NCBI GenBank assembly: GCA_920105625.2
Contig: OV050032.1
Span: forward strand, 98,998,542 to 99,062,541
DNA from: Clusia tigrina
Lineage: Eukaryota > Arthropoda > Insecta > Diptera > Clusiidae
Length of the DNA: 64,000 nt
Reading direction: 5' to 3'
Shown: piece after piece, positions 38,665-52,600 of the stretch
Numbering within the stretch: position 1 is the first letter of the stretch
Layout of the letters: each line of letters opens with the position of its first letter
Notes under the pieces: generated by a model
Told to the model about the DNA's origin: nothing
Databases searched by the model: none
The model's input: only the letters and a program-made list of their open reading frames with translations
Made by a program: the position numbers and the translations under genes

Positions 38665-41600
38665 TTGCAATATACAAATGCTTGTATCTTTTTACTGGAG
38701 CGTCATAAAACCTTGAAATTTTGTAACAATAAAGTACTCGAGCCTCTTGTCAATTTAAGCTATCGCTCAAAGCTATGCTACGCTTGAGTCCCAAATCAAA
38801 CACTGATAAAACTTCAAACGCCCCTAACTTCTATACGGTACGTCCTACAACTATCAAAGTTTGCAACATACAAATGCTTGTAACTTTTTACTGGAGCGTC
38901 ATAAAACCTTGAAATTTTGTAACAATGAAGTACCCGAGCCTCTTGTCAATTTAAGTTATCGCTCAAAGCTATGCTACCCTTGAGTCCCAAATCAAACACT
39001 GATAAAACTTCAAATGGCCCTAACTTCTATACGGTACGTCCTACACCTATCAAAGTTTGCAACATACAAATGCTTGTAACTTTTTACTGGAGCGTCATAA
39101 AACCTTGAAATTTTGTAACAATAAAGTACTCGAGCCTCTTGACAATTTAAGCCATCGCTCAAAGCTATGCTACCCTAGAGTCCCAAATCAAACACTGATA
39201 AAACTGCAAACGCCCCTAACTTCTTTACGGTACATCCTACACCTATCAAAGTTTGCAACATACAAATGCTTGTAACTTTTTACTGGAGCGTCATAAAACC
39301 TTGAAATTTTGTAACAATAAAGTACTCGAGCCTCTTGTCAATTTAAGACATCGCTCAAAGCTATGCTACCGTAGAGTCCCAAATCAAACACTGATAAAAC
39401 TTCAAATGGCACTAACTTCTATACGGTACGTCCTACACCTATCAAAGTTTGCAACATTCAATTGCTTGTAACTTTTTACTGGAGCGCCATAAAACCTTGA
39501 AATTTTGTAATAATAAAGTACTCGAGCCTCTTGTCAATTTAAGCCATAGCTCAAAGCTATGCTACCCTAAAGTCCCAAATGAAACACTGATAAAACTTCA
39601 AACGCCCCTAACTTCTATACGGTACGTCCTACACCTATCAAAGTTGGCAACATTCAAATGCTTGTATCTTTTTACTGGAGCGTCATAAAACCTTGAAATT
39701 TTGTAACAATAAAGAACTCGAGCATCTTGTCAATTTAAGCTATCGCTCAAAGCTATGCTACCCTTGAGTCCCAAATCAAACACTGATAAAACTTCAAACG
39801 CCCCTAACTTCTTTACGGTACGTCCTACTCCTATCAAAGTTGGCAACATACAAATGCTTGTAACTTTTTACTGGAGCGTCATAAAACCTTGAAATTTTGT
39901 AACAATAAAGTACTCGAGCCTCTTGTCAATTTAAGCCATCGCTCAAAGCTATGCTACCCTAGAGTCCCAAATCAAACACTGATAAAACTTCAAATGGCCC
40001 TAACTTCAATACGGTACGTCCTACACCTATCAAAGTTTGCAACATACAAATGCTTGTAACTTTTTACTGGAGCGTCATAAAACCTTGAAATTTTGTAACA
40101 ATGAAGTACCCGAGCCTCTTGTCAATTTAAGCTATCGCTCAAAGCTATGCTACCCTAGAGTCCCAAATCAAACACTGATAAAACTTCAAATGGCTCTAAC
40201 TTCTATACGGTATGTCCTACACCTATCAAAGTTTGCAACATACAAATGCTTGTATCTTTTTACTGGAGCGTCTTAAAACCTTGAAATTTTGTAACAATGA
40301 AGTACCCGAGCCTCTTGTCAATTTAAGCCATCGCTCAAAGGTATGCTACCCTGGAATCCCAAATCAAACACTGATAAAACTTCAAATGGCCCTAACTTCT
40401 TTACGGTACGTCCTACACCTATCAAAGTTTGAAACATACAAATGCTTGTATCTTTTTACTGGAGCGTCATAAAACCTTGAAATTTTGTAACAATAAAGTA
40501 CTCGAGCCTCTTGTCAATTTAAGATATCGCTCAAAGCTATGCTACCCTAGAGTCCTAAATCAAACACTGATCAAACTTCAAATGGCCCTAACTTCTATAC
40601 GGTACGTCCTACACCTATCAAAGTTTGCAACATACAAATGCTTGTATCTTTTTACTGGAGCGTCATAAAACCTTGAAATTTTGTAACAATAAAGTACTCG
40701 AGCCTCTTGTCAATTTAAGCTATCGCTCAAAGCTATGCTACGCTTGAGTCCCAAATCAAACACTGATAAAACTTCAAACGCCCCTAACTTCTATACGGTA
40801 CGTCCTACAACTATCAAAGTTTGCAACATACAAATGCTTGTAACTTTTTACTGGAGCGTCATAAAACCTTGAAATTTTGTAACAATGAAGTACCCGAGCC
40901 TCTTGTCAATTTAAGTTATCGCTCAAAGCTATGCTACCCTTGAGTCCCAAATCAAACACTGATAAAACTTCAAATGGCCCTAACTTATATACGGTACGTC
41001 CTACACCTATCAAAGTTTGCAACATACAAATGCTTGTAACTTTTTACTGGAGCGTCATAAAACATTGAAATTTTGTAACAATAAAGTACTCGAGCCTCTT
41101 GACAATTTAAGCCATCGCTCAAAGCTATGCTACCCTAGAGTCCCAAATCAAACACTGATAAAACTTCAAACGCCCCTAACTTCTTTACGGTATGTCCTAC
41201 ACCTATCAAAGTTTGCAACATACAAATGCTTGTAACTTTTTACTGGAGCGTCATAAAACCTTGAAATTTTGTAACAATAAAGTACTCGAGCCTCTTGTCA
41301 ATTTAAGACATCGCTTAAAGCTATGCTACCGTAGAGTCCCAAATCAAACACTGATAAAACTTCAAATGGCACTAACTTCTATACGGTACGTCCTACACCT
41401 ATCAAAGTTTGCAACATTCAATTGCTTGTAACTTTTTACTGGAGCGCCATAAAACCTTGAAATTTTGTAATAATAAAGTACTCGAGCCTCTTGTCAATTT
41501 AAGCCATAGCTCAAAGCTATGCTACCCTAAAGTCCCAAATGAAACACTGATAAAACTTCAAACGCCCCTAACTTCTATACGGTACGTCCCTACCTATCAA

Positions 41601-41882
41601 AGTTGGCAACATTCAAATGCTTGTATCTTTTTACTGGAGCGTCATAAAACCTTGAAATTTTGTGACAATAAAGAACTCGAGCATCTTGTCAATTTAAGCT
41701 ACCGCTCAAAGCTATGCTACCCTTGAGTCCCAAATCAAACACTGATAAAACTTCAAACGCCCCTAACTTCTTTACGGTACGTCCTACTCCTATCAAAGTT
41801 GGCAACATACAATTGCTTGTAACTTTTTACTGGAGCGTCATAAAACCTTGAAATTTTGTAACAATAAAGTACTCGAGCCTCT
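38160..41882 (+). repeat. 3723-bp tandem duplication, first copy (block D)
   Basis: Nineteen monomers repeat with a constant 3723-bp offset: 38321/42044, 38469/42192, 39057/42780, 39449/43172, 40037/43760, 41017/44740 and 41409/45132. Rare shared variants include AAACTGCAAACG (39204/42927), GGTACATCC, AAAGGTATGC, CTTATATACGG, CGCTTAAAGC, CGTCCCTACC and TTTTGTGAC. The left edge is approximate, near the GCTACGCTTGAG run common to both. Confidence 0.88.
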
Positions 41883-44800
41883 TGTCAATTTAAGCTATCG
41901 CTCAAAGCTATGCTACGCTTGAGTCCCAAATCAAACACTGATAAAACTTCAAACGCCCCTAACTTCTATACGGTACGTCCTACACCTATCAAAGTTGGCA
42001 ACATTCAAATGCTTGTAACTTTTTACTGGAGCGTCTTAAAACCTTGAAATTTTGTAACAATGAAGTACCCGAGCCTCTTGTCAATTTAAGCCATCGCTCA
42101 AAGCTATGCTACCCTGGAATCCCAAATCAAACACTGATAAAACTTCAAATGGCCCTAACTTCTTTACGGTACGTCCTACACCTATCAAAGTTTGAAACAT
42201 ACAAATGCTTGTATCTTTTTACTGGAGCGTCATAAAACCTTGAAATTTTGTAACAATAAAGTACTCGAGCCTCTTGTCAATTTAAGCTATCGCTCAAAGC
42301 TATGCTACCCTAGAGTCCTAAATCAAACACTGATCAAACTTCAAATGGCCCTAACTTCTATACGGTACGTCCTACACCTATCAAAGTTTGCAATATACAA
42401 ATGCTTGTATCTTTTTACTGGAGCGTCATAAAACCTTGAAATTTTGTAACAATAAAGTACTCGAGCCTCTTGTCAATTTAAGCTATCGCTCAAAGCTATG
42501 CTACGCTTGAGTCCCAAATCAAACACTGATAAAACTTCAAACGCCCCTAACTTCTATACGGTACGTCCTACAACTATCAAAGTTTGCAACATACAAATGC
42601 TTGTAACTTTTTACTGGAGCGTCATAAAACCTTGAAATTTTGTAACAATGAAGTACCCGAGCCTCTTGTCAATTTAAGTTATCGCTCAAAGCTATGCTAC
42701 CCTTGAGTCCCAAATCAAACACTGATAAAACTTCAAATGGCCCTAACTTCTATACGGTACGTCCTACACCTATCAAAGTTTGCAACATACAAATGCTTGT
42801 AACTTTTTACTGGAGCGTCATAAAACCTTGAAATTTTGTAACAATAAAGTACTCGAGCCTCTTGACAATTTAAGCCATCGCTCAAAGCTATGCTACCCTA
42901 GAGTCCCAAATCAAACACTGATAAAACTGCAAACGCCCCTAACTTCTTTACGGTACATCCTACACCTATCAAAGTTTGCAACATACAAATGCTTGTAACT
43001 TTTTACTGGAGCGTCATAAAACCTTGAAATTTTGTAACAATAAAGTACTCGAGCCTCTTGTCAATTTAAGACATCGCTCAAAGCTATGCTACCGTAGAGT
43101 CCCAAATCAAACACTGATAAAACTTCAAATGGCACTAACTTCTATACGGTACGTCCTACACCTATCAAAGTTTGCAACATTCAATTGCTTGTAACTTTTT
43201 ACTGGAGCGCCATAAAACCTTGAAATTTTGTAATAATAAAGTACTCGAGCCTCTTGTCAATTTAAGCCATAGCTCAAAGCTATGCTACCCTAAAGTCCCA
43301 AATGAAACACTGATAAAACTTCAAACGCCCCTAACTTCTATACGGTACGTCCTACACCTATCAAAGTTGGCAACATTCAAATGCTTGTATCTTTTTACTG
43401 GAGCGTCATAAAACCTTGAAATTTTGTAACAATAAAGAACTCGAGCATCTTGTCAATTTAAGCTATCGCTCAAAGCTATGCTACCCTTGAGTCCCAAATC
43501 AAACACTGATAAAACTTCAAACGCCCCTAACTTCTTTACGGTACGTCCTACTCCTATCAAAGTTGGCAACATACAAATGCTTGTAACTTTTTACTGGAGC
43601 GTCATAAAACCTTGAAATTTTGTAACAATAAAGTACTCGAGCCTCTTGTCAATTTAAGCCATCGCTCAAAGCTATGCTACCCTAGAGTCCCAAATCAAAC
43701 ACTGATAAAACTTCAAATGGCCCTAACTTCAATACGGTACGTCCTACACCTATCAAAGTTTGCAACATACAAATGCTTGTAACTTTTTACTGGAGCGTCA
43801 TAAAACCTTGAAATTTTGTAACAATGAAGTACCCGAGCCTCTTGTCAATTTAAGCTATCGCTCAAAGCTATGCTACCCTAGAGTCCCAAATCAAACACTG
43901 ATAAAACTTCAAATGGCTCTAACTTCTATACGGTATGTCCTACACCTATCAAAGTTTGCAACATACAAATGCTTGTATCTTTTTACTGGAGCGTCTTAAA
44001 ACCTTGAAATTTTGTAACAATGAAGTACCCGAGCCTCTTGTCAATTTAAGCCATCGCTCAAAGGTATGCTACCCTGGAATCCCAAATCAAACACTGATAA
44101 AACTTCAAATGGCCCTAACTTCTTTACGGTACGTCCTACACCTATCAAAGTTTGAAACATACAAATGCTTGTATCTTTTTACTGGAGCGTCATAAAACCT
44201 TGAAATTTTGTAACAATAAAGTACTCGAGCCTCTTGTCAATTTAAGATATCGCTCAAAGCTATGCTACCCTAGAGTCCTAAATCAAACACTGATCAAACT
44301 TCAAATGGCCCTAACTTCTATACGGTACGTCCTACACCTATCAAAGTTTGCAACATACAAATGCTTGTATCTTTTTACTGGAGCGTCATAAAACCTTGAA
44401 ATTTTGTAACAATAAAGTACTCGAGCCTCTTGTCAATTTAAGCTATCGCTCAAAGCTATGCTACGCTTGAGTCCCAAATCAAACACTGATAAAACTTCAA
44501 ACGCCCCTAACTTCTATACGGTACGTCCTACAACTATCAAAGTTTGCAACATACAAATGCTTGTAACTTTTTACTGGAGCGTCATAAAACCTTGAAATTT
44601 TGTAACAATGAAGTACCCGAGCCTCTTGTCAATTTAAGTTATCGCTCAAAGCTATGCTACCCTTGAGTCCCAAATCAAACACTGATAAAACTTCAAATGG
44701 CCCTAACTTATATACGGTACGTCCTACACCTATCAAAGTTTGCAACATACAAATGCTTGTAACTTTTTACTGGAGCGTCATAAAACATTGAAATTTTGTA

Positions 44801-45605
44801 ACAATAAAGTACTCGAGCCTCTTGACAATTTAAGCCATCGCTCAAAGCTATGCTACCCTAGAGTCCCAAATCAAACACTGATAAAACTTCAAACGCCCCT
44901 AACTTCTTTACGGTATGTCCTACACCTATCAAAGTTTGCAACATACAAATGCTTGTAACTTTTTACTGGAGCGTCATAAAACCTTGAAATTTTGTAACAA
45001 TAAAGTACTCGAGCCTCTTGTCAATTTAAGACATCGCTTAAAGCTATGCTACCGTAGAGTCCCAAATCAAACACTGATAAAACTTCAAATGGCACTAACT
45101 TCTATACGGTACGTCCTACACCTATCAAAGTTTGCAACATTCAATTGCTTGTAACTTTTTACTGGAGCGCCATAAAACCTTGAAATTTTGTAATAATAAA
45201 GTACTCGAGCCTCTTGTCAATTTAAGCCATAGCTCAAAGCTATGCTACCCTAAAGTCCCAAATGAAACACTGATAAAACTTCAAACGCCCCTAACTTCTA
45301 TACGGTACGTCCCTACCTATCAAAGTTGGCAACATTCAAATGCTTGTATCTTTTTACTGGAGCGTCATAAAACCTTGAAATTTTGTGACAATAAAGAACT
45401 CGAGCATCTTGTCAATTTAAGCTACCGCTCAAAGCTATGCTACCCTTGAGTCCCAAATCAAACACTGATAAAACTTCAAACGCCCCTAACTTCTTTACGG
45501 TACGTCCTACTCCTATCAAAGTTGGCAACATACAATTGCTTGTAACTTTTTACTGGAGCGTCATAAAACCTTGAAATTTTGTAACAATAAAGTACTCGAG
45601 CCTCT
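41883..45605 (+). repeat. 3723-bp tandem duplication, second copy (block D)
   Basis: This copy shares every rare variant I checked with the first copy, so it is a recent duplication. Its first monomer (around 41800) is a hybrid of a GGCAACATACAATTGC left part and a GCTACGCTTGAG right part, marking the join. The match ends near 45600, where GCCATCGC and CTAGAG replace GCTATCGC and CGCTTGAG. Confidence 0.86.
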
Positions 45606-48600
45606 TGTCAATTTAAGCCATCGCTCAAAGCTATGCTACCCTAGAGTCCCAAATCAAACACTGATAAAACTTCAAATGGCCCTAACTTCAATACGGTACG
45701 TCCTACACCTATCAAAGTTTGCAACATACAAATGCTTGTAACTTTTTACTGGAGCGTCATAAAACCTTGAAATTTTGTAACAATGAAGTACCCGAGCTTC
45801 TTGTCAATTTAAGCTTTCGCTCAAAGCTATGCTACCCTAGAGTCCCAAATCAAACACTGATAAAACTTCAAATGGCCCTAACTTCTTTACGGTACGTCCT
45901 ACACCTATCAAAGTTGGCAAGATTAAAATGCTTGTAACTTTTTACTGGAGCGTCATAAAACCTTGAAATTTTGTAACAATAAAGTACTCGAGCCTCTTGT
46001 CAATTTAAGTTATCGCTCAAAGCTATGCTACCCTTGAGTCCCAAATCAAACACTGATAAAACTTCAAATGGCCCTAGCTTATTTACGGTACGTCCTACAC
46101 CTATCAAAGTTTGCAACATACAAATGCTTGTAACTTTTTACTGGAGCGTCATAAAACCTTGAAATTTTGTAGCAATGAAGTATCGAGCCTCTTGTCAATT
46201 TAAGCTATCGCTCAAAGCTATGCTACCCTAGAGTCACAAATCAAACACTGATAAAACTTCAAACGCCCCTAACTTCTTTATGGTACGTCCTACATATATC
46301 AAAGTTAACAACATTCAAATGCTTGTAACTTTTTACTGGAGCGTCGTAAAACCTTGAAATTTTGTAACAATGAAGTACTCGAGCCTCTTGTCAATTTAAG
46401 CCATCGCTCAAAGCTATGCTACCCTTGAATCCCAAATCAAACACTGATAAATCTTCAAACGCCCCTAACTTCTTTACGGTACGTCCTACACCTATCAAAG
46501 TTTGCAACATACAAATGCTTGTAACTTTTTACTGGAGCGTCATTAAACCTTGAAATTTTGTAACAATGAAGTACCCGAGCCTCTTGTATCTTTTTACTGG
46601 AGCGTCATAAAACCTTGAAATTTAGTAACAATAAAGTACTCGAGCCTCTAGTCAATTTAAGCTATCGCTCAAAACTATGCTACCCTAGAGTCCCAAATCA
46701 AACACTGATCAAACTTCAAACGCCCCTAACTTCTTTACGGTACGTCCTACACCTATCAAAGTTTGCAACATACAAATGCTTGTAACTTTTTACTGGAGCG
46801 TCATAAAACCTTGAAATTTTGTAACAATAAAGTACTCGAGCCTCTTGTCAATTTAAGCCATCGCTCAAAGCTATGCTACCCTTGAGTCCCAAAACAAACA
46901 CTGATAAAACATCAAACGCCCCTAACTTCTTTACGGTACGTCCTACACCTATCAAAGTTTGCAACATACAAATGCTTGTAACTTTGTACTGGAGCGTCAT
47001 AAAACCTTGAAATTTTGTAACAATAAAGTACTCGAGCCTCTTGTCAATTTAAGTTATCGCTCAAAGCTATGCTACCCTTGAGTCTCAAATCAAACACTGA
47101 TAAAACTTCAAATGGCCCTAACTTCTATACGGTACGTCCTACACCTATCAAAGTTTGCAACATACAAATGCTTGTTACTTTTAACTGGAGCGTCATAAAA
47201 CCTTGAAATTTTGTAACAATAAAGTACTCGAGCCTCTTGTCAATCTAAGCCATCGCTCAAAGCTATGCTACCCTAAAGTCCCAAATCAAACACTGATAAA
47301 ACTTCAAACGCCCCTAACTTCTATACGGTACGTCCTACACCTATCAAAGTTGGCAACATTCAAATGCTTGTATCTTTTTACTGGAGCGTCATAAAACCTT
47401 GAAATTTTGTAACAATAAAGAACTCGAGCATCTTTTCAATTTAAGCTATCGCTCAAAGCTATGCTACCCTTGAGTCCCAAATCAAACACTGATAAAACTT
47501 CAAAAGCCCCTAACTTCTTTACGGTACGTCCTACACCTATCAAAGTTGGCAACGTTCAAATGCTTGTAACTTTTTACTGGAGCGTCATAAAACCTTGAAA
47601 TTTTGTAACAATAAAGTACTCGAGCCTCTTGTCAATTTAAGCCATCGCGCAAAGCTATGCTACCCTTGAGTCCCAAATCAAACACTGACAAAACTTCAAA
47701 TGGCCCTAACTTCTTTACGGTACGTCCTACACCTATCAAAGTTTGCAACATTCAAATGCTTGTAACTTTTTACTGGGGCGTCATAAAACCTTGAAATTTT
47801 GTAACAATAAAGTACCCGAGCCTCTTGTCAATTTAAGTTATCGCTCAAAGCTATGCTACCCTTGAGTCCCAAATCAAATACTGATAAAACTTCAAACGCC
47901 CCTAACTTCTTTACGGTACGTCCTACACCTATCAAAGTTGGCAACATTCAAATGCTTGTAACTTTTTACTGGAGCGTCATAAAACCTTGAAATTTTGTAA
48001 CAATAAAGTACTCGAGCCTCTTGTCAATTTAAGCCATCGCTCAAAGCTATGCTACCCTAGAGTCCCAAATCAAACACTGCTAAAACTTCAAACGCCCCTA
48101 ACTTCTTTACGGTACGTCCTACACCTATCACAGTTTGCAACATACAAATGCTTGTAACTTTTTACTGGAGCGTCATAAAACCTTGAAATTTTGTAACAAT
48201 AAAGTACTCGAGCCTCTTGTCAATTTGAGCTATCGCTCAAAGCTATGCTACCCTTGAGTCCCAAATCAAACACTGATAAAACTTTAAATGGCCCTAACTT
48301 CTTTACGGTACATCCTACACCTATCAAAGTTTGCAACATACAAATGCTTGTAACTTTTTACTGGAGCGTCATAAAACCTTGAAATTTTGTAATAATAAAG
48401 TACTCGAGCCTCTTGTCAATTTAAGCTATCGCTCAAAGCTATGCTACCATTGAGTCCCAAATCAAACACTGATAAAACTTCAAATGGCCCTAACTTCTTT
48501 ACGGTACGTCCTACACCTATCAAAGTTAGCAACATACAAATGATTGTAACTTTTTACTGGAGCGCCATAAAACCTTGAAATTTTGTAACAATAAAGTACT

Positions 48601-49698
48601 CGAGCCTCTTGTCAATTTAAGCTATCGCTCAAAGCTATGCTACCCTTGAGTCCCAAATCAAACACTGATAAAACTTCAAATGGCCTTAACTTCTTTACGG
48701 TACGTCCTACACCTATCAAAGTTTGCAACATTCAAATGCTTGTAACTTTTTACTGGAGCGTCATAAAACCTTGAAATTTTGTAACAATAAAGTAATCGAG
48801 CCTCTTGCCAATTTGAGCTATCGCTCAAAACTATGCTACCCTAGAGTCCCAAATCAAACACTGATAAAACTTCAAACGCTCCTAACTTCTATACGGTACG
48901 TCCTACACCTATCAAAGTTGGCAACATACAATTGCTTGTAACTTTTTACTGGAGCGCCATAAAACCTTGAAATTTTGTAATAATAAAGTACTCGAGCCTC
49001 TTGTCAATTTAAGCCATAGCTCAAAGCTATGCTACCCTAAAGTCCCAAATGAAACACTGATAAAACTTCAAACGCCCCTAACTTCTATACGGTACGTCCC
49101 TACCTATCAAAGTTGGCAACATTCAAATGCTTGTATCTTTTTACTGGAGCGTCATAAAACCTTGAAATTTTGTGACAATAAAGAACTCGAGCATCTTGTC
49201 AATTTAAGCTACCGCTCAAAGCTATGCTACCCTCGAGTCCCAAATCAAACACTGATAAAACTTCAAACGCCCCTAACTTCTTTACGGTACGTCCTACTCC
49301 TATCAAAGTTGGCAACATACAATTGCTAACTTTTTACTGGAGCGTCATAAAACCTTGAAATTTTGTAACAATAAAGTACTCGAGCCTCTTGTCAATTTAA
49401 GCCATCGCTCAAAGCTATGCTACCCTAGAGTCCCAAATCAAACACTGATAAAACTTCAAATGGCCCTAGCTTCTATACGGTACGTCCTACACCTATCAAA
49501 GTTTGCAACATACAAATGCTTGTAACTTTTTACTGGAGCGTCATAAAACCTTGAAATTTTGTAACAATGAAGTACCCGAGCTTCTTGTCAATTTAAGCTA
49601 TCGCTCAAAGCTATGCTACCCTAGAGTCCCAAATCAAACACTGATAAAACTTCAAATGGCACTAACTTCTATACGGTACGTCCTACACCTATCAAAGT
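45132..49698 (+). repeat. Block E HOR, copy 1 (4567 bp)
   Basis: This copy is delimited by ATTCAATTGC monomers at 45132 and 49699. Its order includes CGAGCTTCTT (45719), GGCAAGATTAAAATGC (45915), GAAGTATCGAG (about 46175), the 261-bp fused unit (46502), TTGTACTGG (about 46984), TGTTACTTTTAACTGG (47155), CTGGGGCGTC (47743), CACAGTTTGC (48129), AAACTTTAAATGG (about 48280), AATCGAGCC (48723), then a 780-bp four-monomer run that copies the start of the unit. It begins as block D's final duplication copy, so blocks D and E grade into each other. Confidence 0.85.
46502..46762 (+). repeat. 261-bp fused satellite monomer
   Basis: GAGCCTCTTGT runs directly into ATCTTTTTACTGG, joining the middle of one monomer to the start of the next with about 131 bp missing. 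CTTGT occurs at both parent sites, so the join has microhomology. The identical junction recurs at 51150, 54541 and 61071 (this one at 46583). It therefore arose once and was copied with the HOR. Confidence 0.9.
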
Positions 49699-52600
49699 TT
49701 GCAACATTCAATTGCTTGTAACTTTTTACTGGAGCGCCATAAAACCTTGAAATTTTGTAATAATAAAGTACTCGAGCCTCTTGTCAATTTAAGCCATAGC
49801 TCAAATCTATGCTACCCTAAAGTCCCAAATGAAACACTGATAAAACTTCAAACGCCCCTAACTTCTATACGGTACGTCCCTACCTATCAAAGTTGGCAAC
49901 ATTCAAATGCTTGTATCTTTTTACTGGAGCGTCATAAAACCTTGAAATTTTGTGACAATAAAGAACTCGAGCATCTTGTCAATTTAAGCTACCGCTCAAA
50001 GCTATGCTACCCTTGAGTCCCAAATCAAACACTGATAAAACTTCAAACGCCCCTAACTTCTTTACGGTACGTCCTACTCCTATCAAAGTTGGCAACATAC
50101 AATTGCTTGTAACTTTTTACTGGAGCGTCATAAAACCTTGAAATTTTGTAACAATAAAGTACTCGAGCCTCTTGTCAATTTAAGCCATCGCTCAAAGCTA
50201 TGCTACCCTAGAGTCCCAAATCAAACACTGATAAAACTTCAAATGGCCCTAACTTCAATACGGTACGTCCTACACCTATCAAAGTTTGCAACATACAAAT
50301 GCTTGTAACTTTTTACTGGAGCGTCATAAAACCTTGAAATTTTGTAACAATGAAGTACCCGAGTTTCTTGTCAATTTAAGCTATCGCTCAAAGCTATGCT
50401 ACCCTAGAGTCCCAAATCAAACACTGATAAAACTTCAAATGGCCCTAACTTCTTTACGGTACGTCCTACACCTATCAAAGTTGGCAAGATTAAAATGCTT
50501 GTAACTTTTTACTGGAGCGTCATAAAACCTTGAAATTTTGTAACAATAAAGTACTCGAGCCTCTTGTCAATTTAAGTTATCGCTCAAAGCTATGCTACCC
50601 TTGAGTCCCAAATCAAACACTGATAAAACTTCAAATGGCCCTAGCTTATTTACGGTACGTCCTACACCTATCAAAGTTTGCAACATACAAATGCTTGTAA
50701 CTTTTTACTGGAGCGTCATAAAACCTTGAAATTTTGTAGCAATGAAGTATCGAGCCTCTTGTCAATTTAAGCTATCGCTCAAAGCTATGCTACCCTAGAG
50801 TCACAAATCAAACACTGATAAAACTTCAAACGCCCCTAACTTCTTTATGGTACGTCCTACATATATCAAAGTTAGCAACATTCAAATGCTTGTAACTTTT
50901 TACTGGAGCGTCGTAAAACCTTGAAATTTTGTAACAATGAAGTACTCGAGCCTCTTGTCAATTTAAGCCATCGCTCAAAGCTATGCTACCCTTGAATCCC
51001 AAATCAAACACTGATAAAGCTTCAAACGCCCCTAACTTCTTTACGGTACGTCCTACACCTATCAAAGTTTGCAACATACAAATGCTTGTAACTTTTTACT
51101 GGAGCGTCATTAAACCTTGAAATTTTGTAACAATGAAGTACCCGAGCCTCTTGTATCTTTTTACTGGAGCGTCATAAAACCTTGAAATTTAGTAACAATA
51201 AAGTACTCGAGCCTCTAGTCAATTTAAGCTATCGCTCAAAACTATGCTACCCTAGAGTCCCAAATCAAACACTGATAAAACTTCAAACGCCCCTAACTTC
51301 TTTACGGTACGTCCTACACCTATCAAAGTTTGCAACATACAAATGCTTGTAACTTTTTACTGGAGCGTCATAAAACCTTGAAATTTTGTAACAATAAAGT
51401 ACTCGAGCCTCTTGTCAATTTAAGCCATCGCTCAAAGCTATGCTACCCTTGAGTCCCAAATCAAACACTGATAAAACATCAAACGCCCCTAACTTCTTTA
51501 CGGTACGTCCTACACCTATCAAAGTTTGCAACATACAAATGCTTGTAACTTTGTACTGGAGCGTCATAAAACCTTGAAATTTTGTAACAATAAAGTACTC
51601 GAGCCTCTTGTCAATTTGAGCTATCGCTCAAAGCTATGCTACCCTTGAGTCCCAAATCAAACACTGATAAAACTTTAAATGGCCCTAACTTCTTTACGGT
51701 ACATCCTACACCTATCAAAGTTTGCAACATACAAATGCTTGTAACTTTTTACTGGAGCGTCATAAAACCTTGAAATTTTGTAATAATAAAGTACTCGAGC
51801 CTCTTGTCAATTTAAGCTATCGCTCAAAGCTATGCTACCATTGAGTCCCAAATCAAACACTGATAAAACTTCAAATGGCCCTAACTTCTTTACGGTACGT
51901 CCTACACCTATCAAAGTTAGCAACATACAAATGATTGTAACTTTTTACTGGAGCGCCATAAAACCTTGAAATTTTGTAACAATAAAGTACTCGAGCCTCT
52001 TGTCAATTTAAGCTATCGCTCAAAGCTATGCTACCCTTGAGTCCCAAATCAAACACTGATAAAACTTCAAATGGCCTTAACTTCTTTACGGTACGTCCTA
52101 CACCTATCAAAGTTTGCAACATTCAAATGCTTGTAACTTTTTACTGGAGCGTCATAAAACCTTGAAATTTTGTAACAATAAAGTAATCGAGCCTCTTGCC
52201 AATTTGAGCTATCGCTCAAAACTATGCTACCCTAGAGTCCCAAATCAAACACTGATAAAACTTCAAACGCTCCTAACTTCTATACGGTACGTCCTACACC
52301 TATCAAAGTTGGCAACATACAATTGCTTGTAACTTTTTACTGGAGCGCCATAAAACCTTGAAATTTTGTAATAATAAAGTACTCGAGCCTCTTGTCAATT
52401 TAAGCCATAGCTCAAAGCTATGCTACCCTAAAGTCCCAAATGAAACACTGATAAAACTTCAAACGCCCCTAACTTCTATACGGTACGTCCCTACCTATCA
52501 AAGTTGGCAACATTCAAATGCTTGTATCTTTTTACTGGAGCGTCATAAAACCTTGAAATTTTGTGACAATAAAGAACTCGAGCATCTTGTCAATTTAAGC

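Larger units (their letters stand above)
35333..45131 (+). repeat. Satellite block D: 588-, 1764- and 3723-bp nested repeats
   Basis: Monomers here are mainly variants of block C types p17-p22: GCGTCTTAAAACC, GAAACATAC with TGTATC, CTACGCTTGAG, ACAACTATC and ATTCAATTGC with GCGCCAT. A three-monomer motif (35921-36117-36313, then 36509-36705) repeats at 588 bp. The stretch 35333-36900 recurs at 37097-38664 (1764 bp). From about 38160 a 19-monomer, 3723-bp unit is tandemly doubled, ending near 45600. The ATTCAATTGC monomer occurs at 36901, 39449, 41409 and 43172. No gene was found. Confidence 0.88.

Noticed and set aside
48967..49329. Longest open frames (105-121 codons) as possible proteins
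   Set aside because: They are two monomers read through because one is 195 bp. The residues are translated satellite with no domain or independent conservation.
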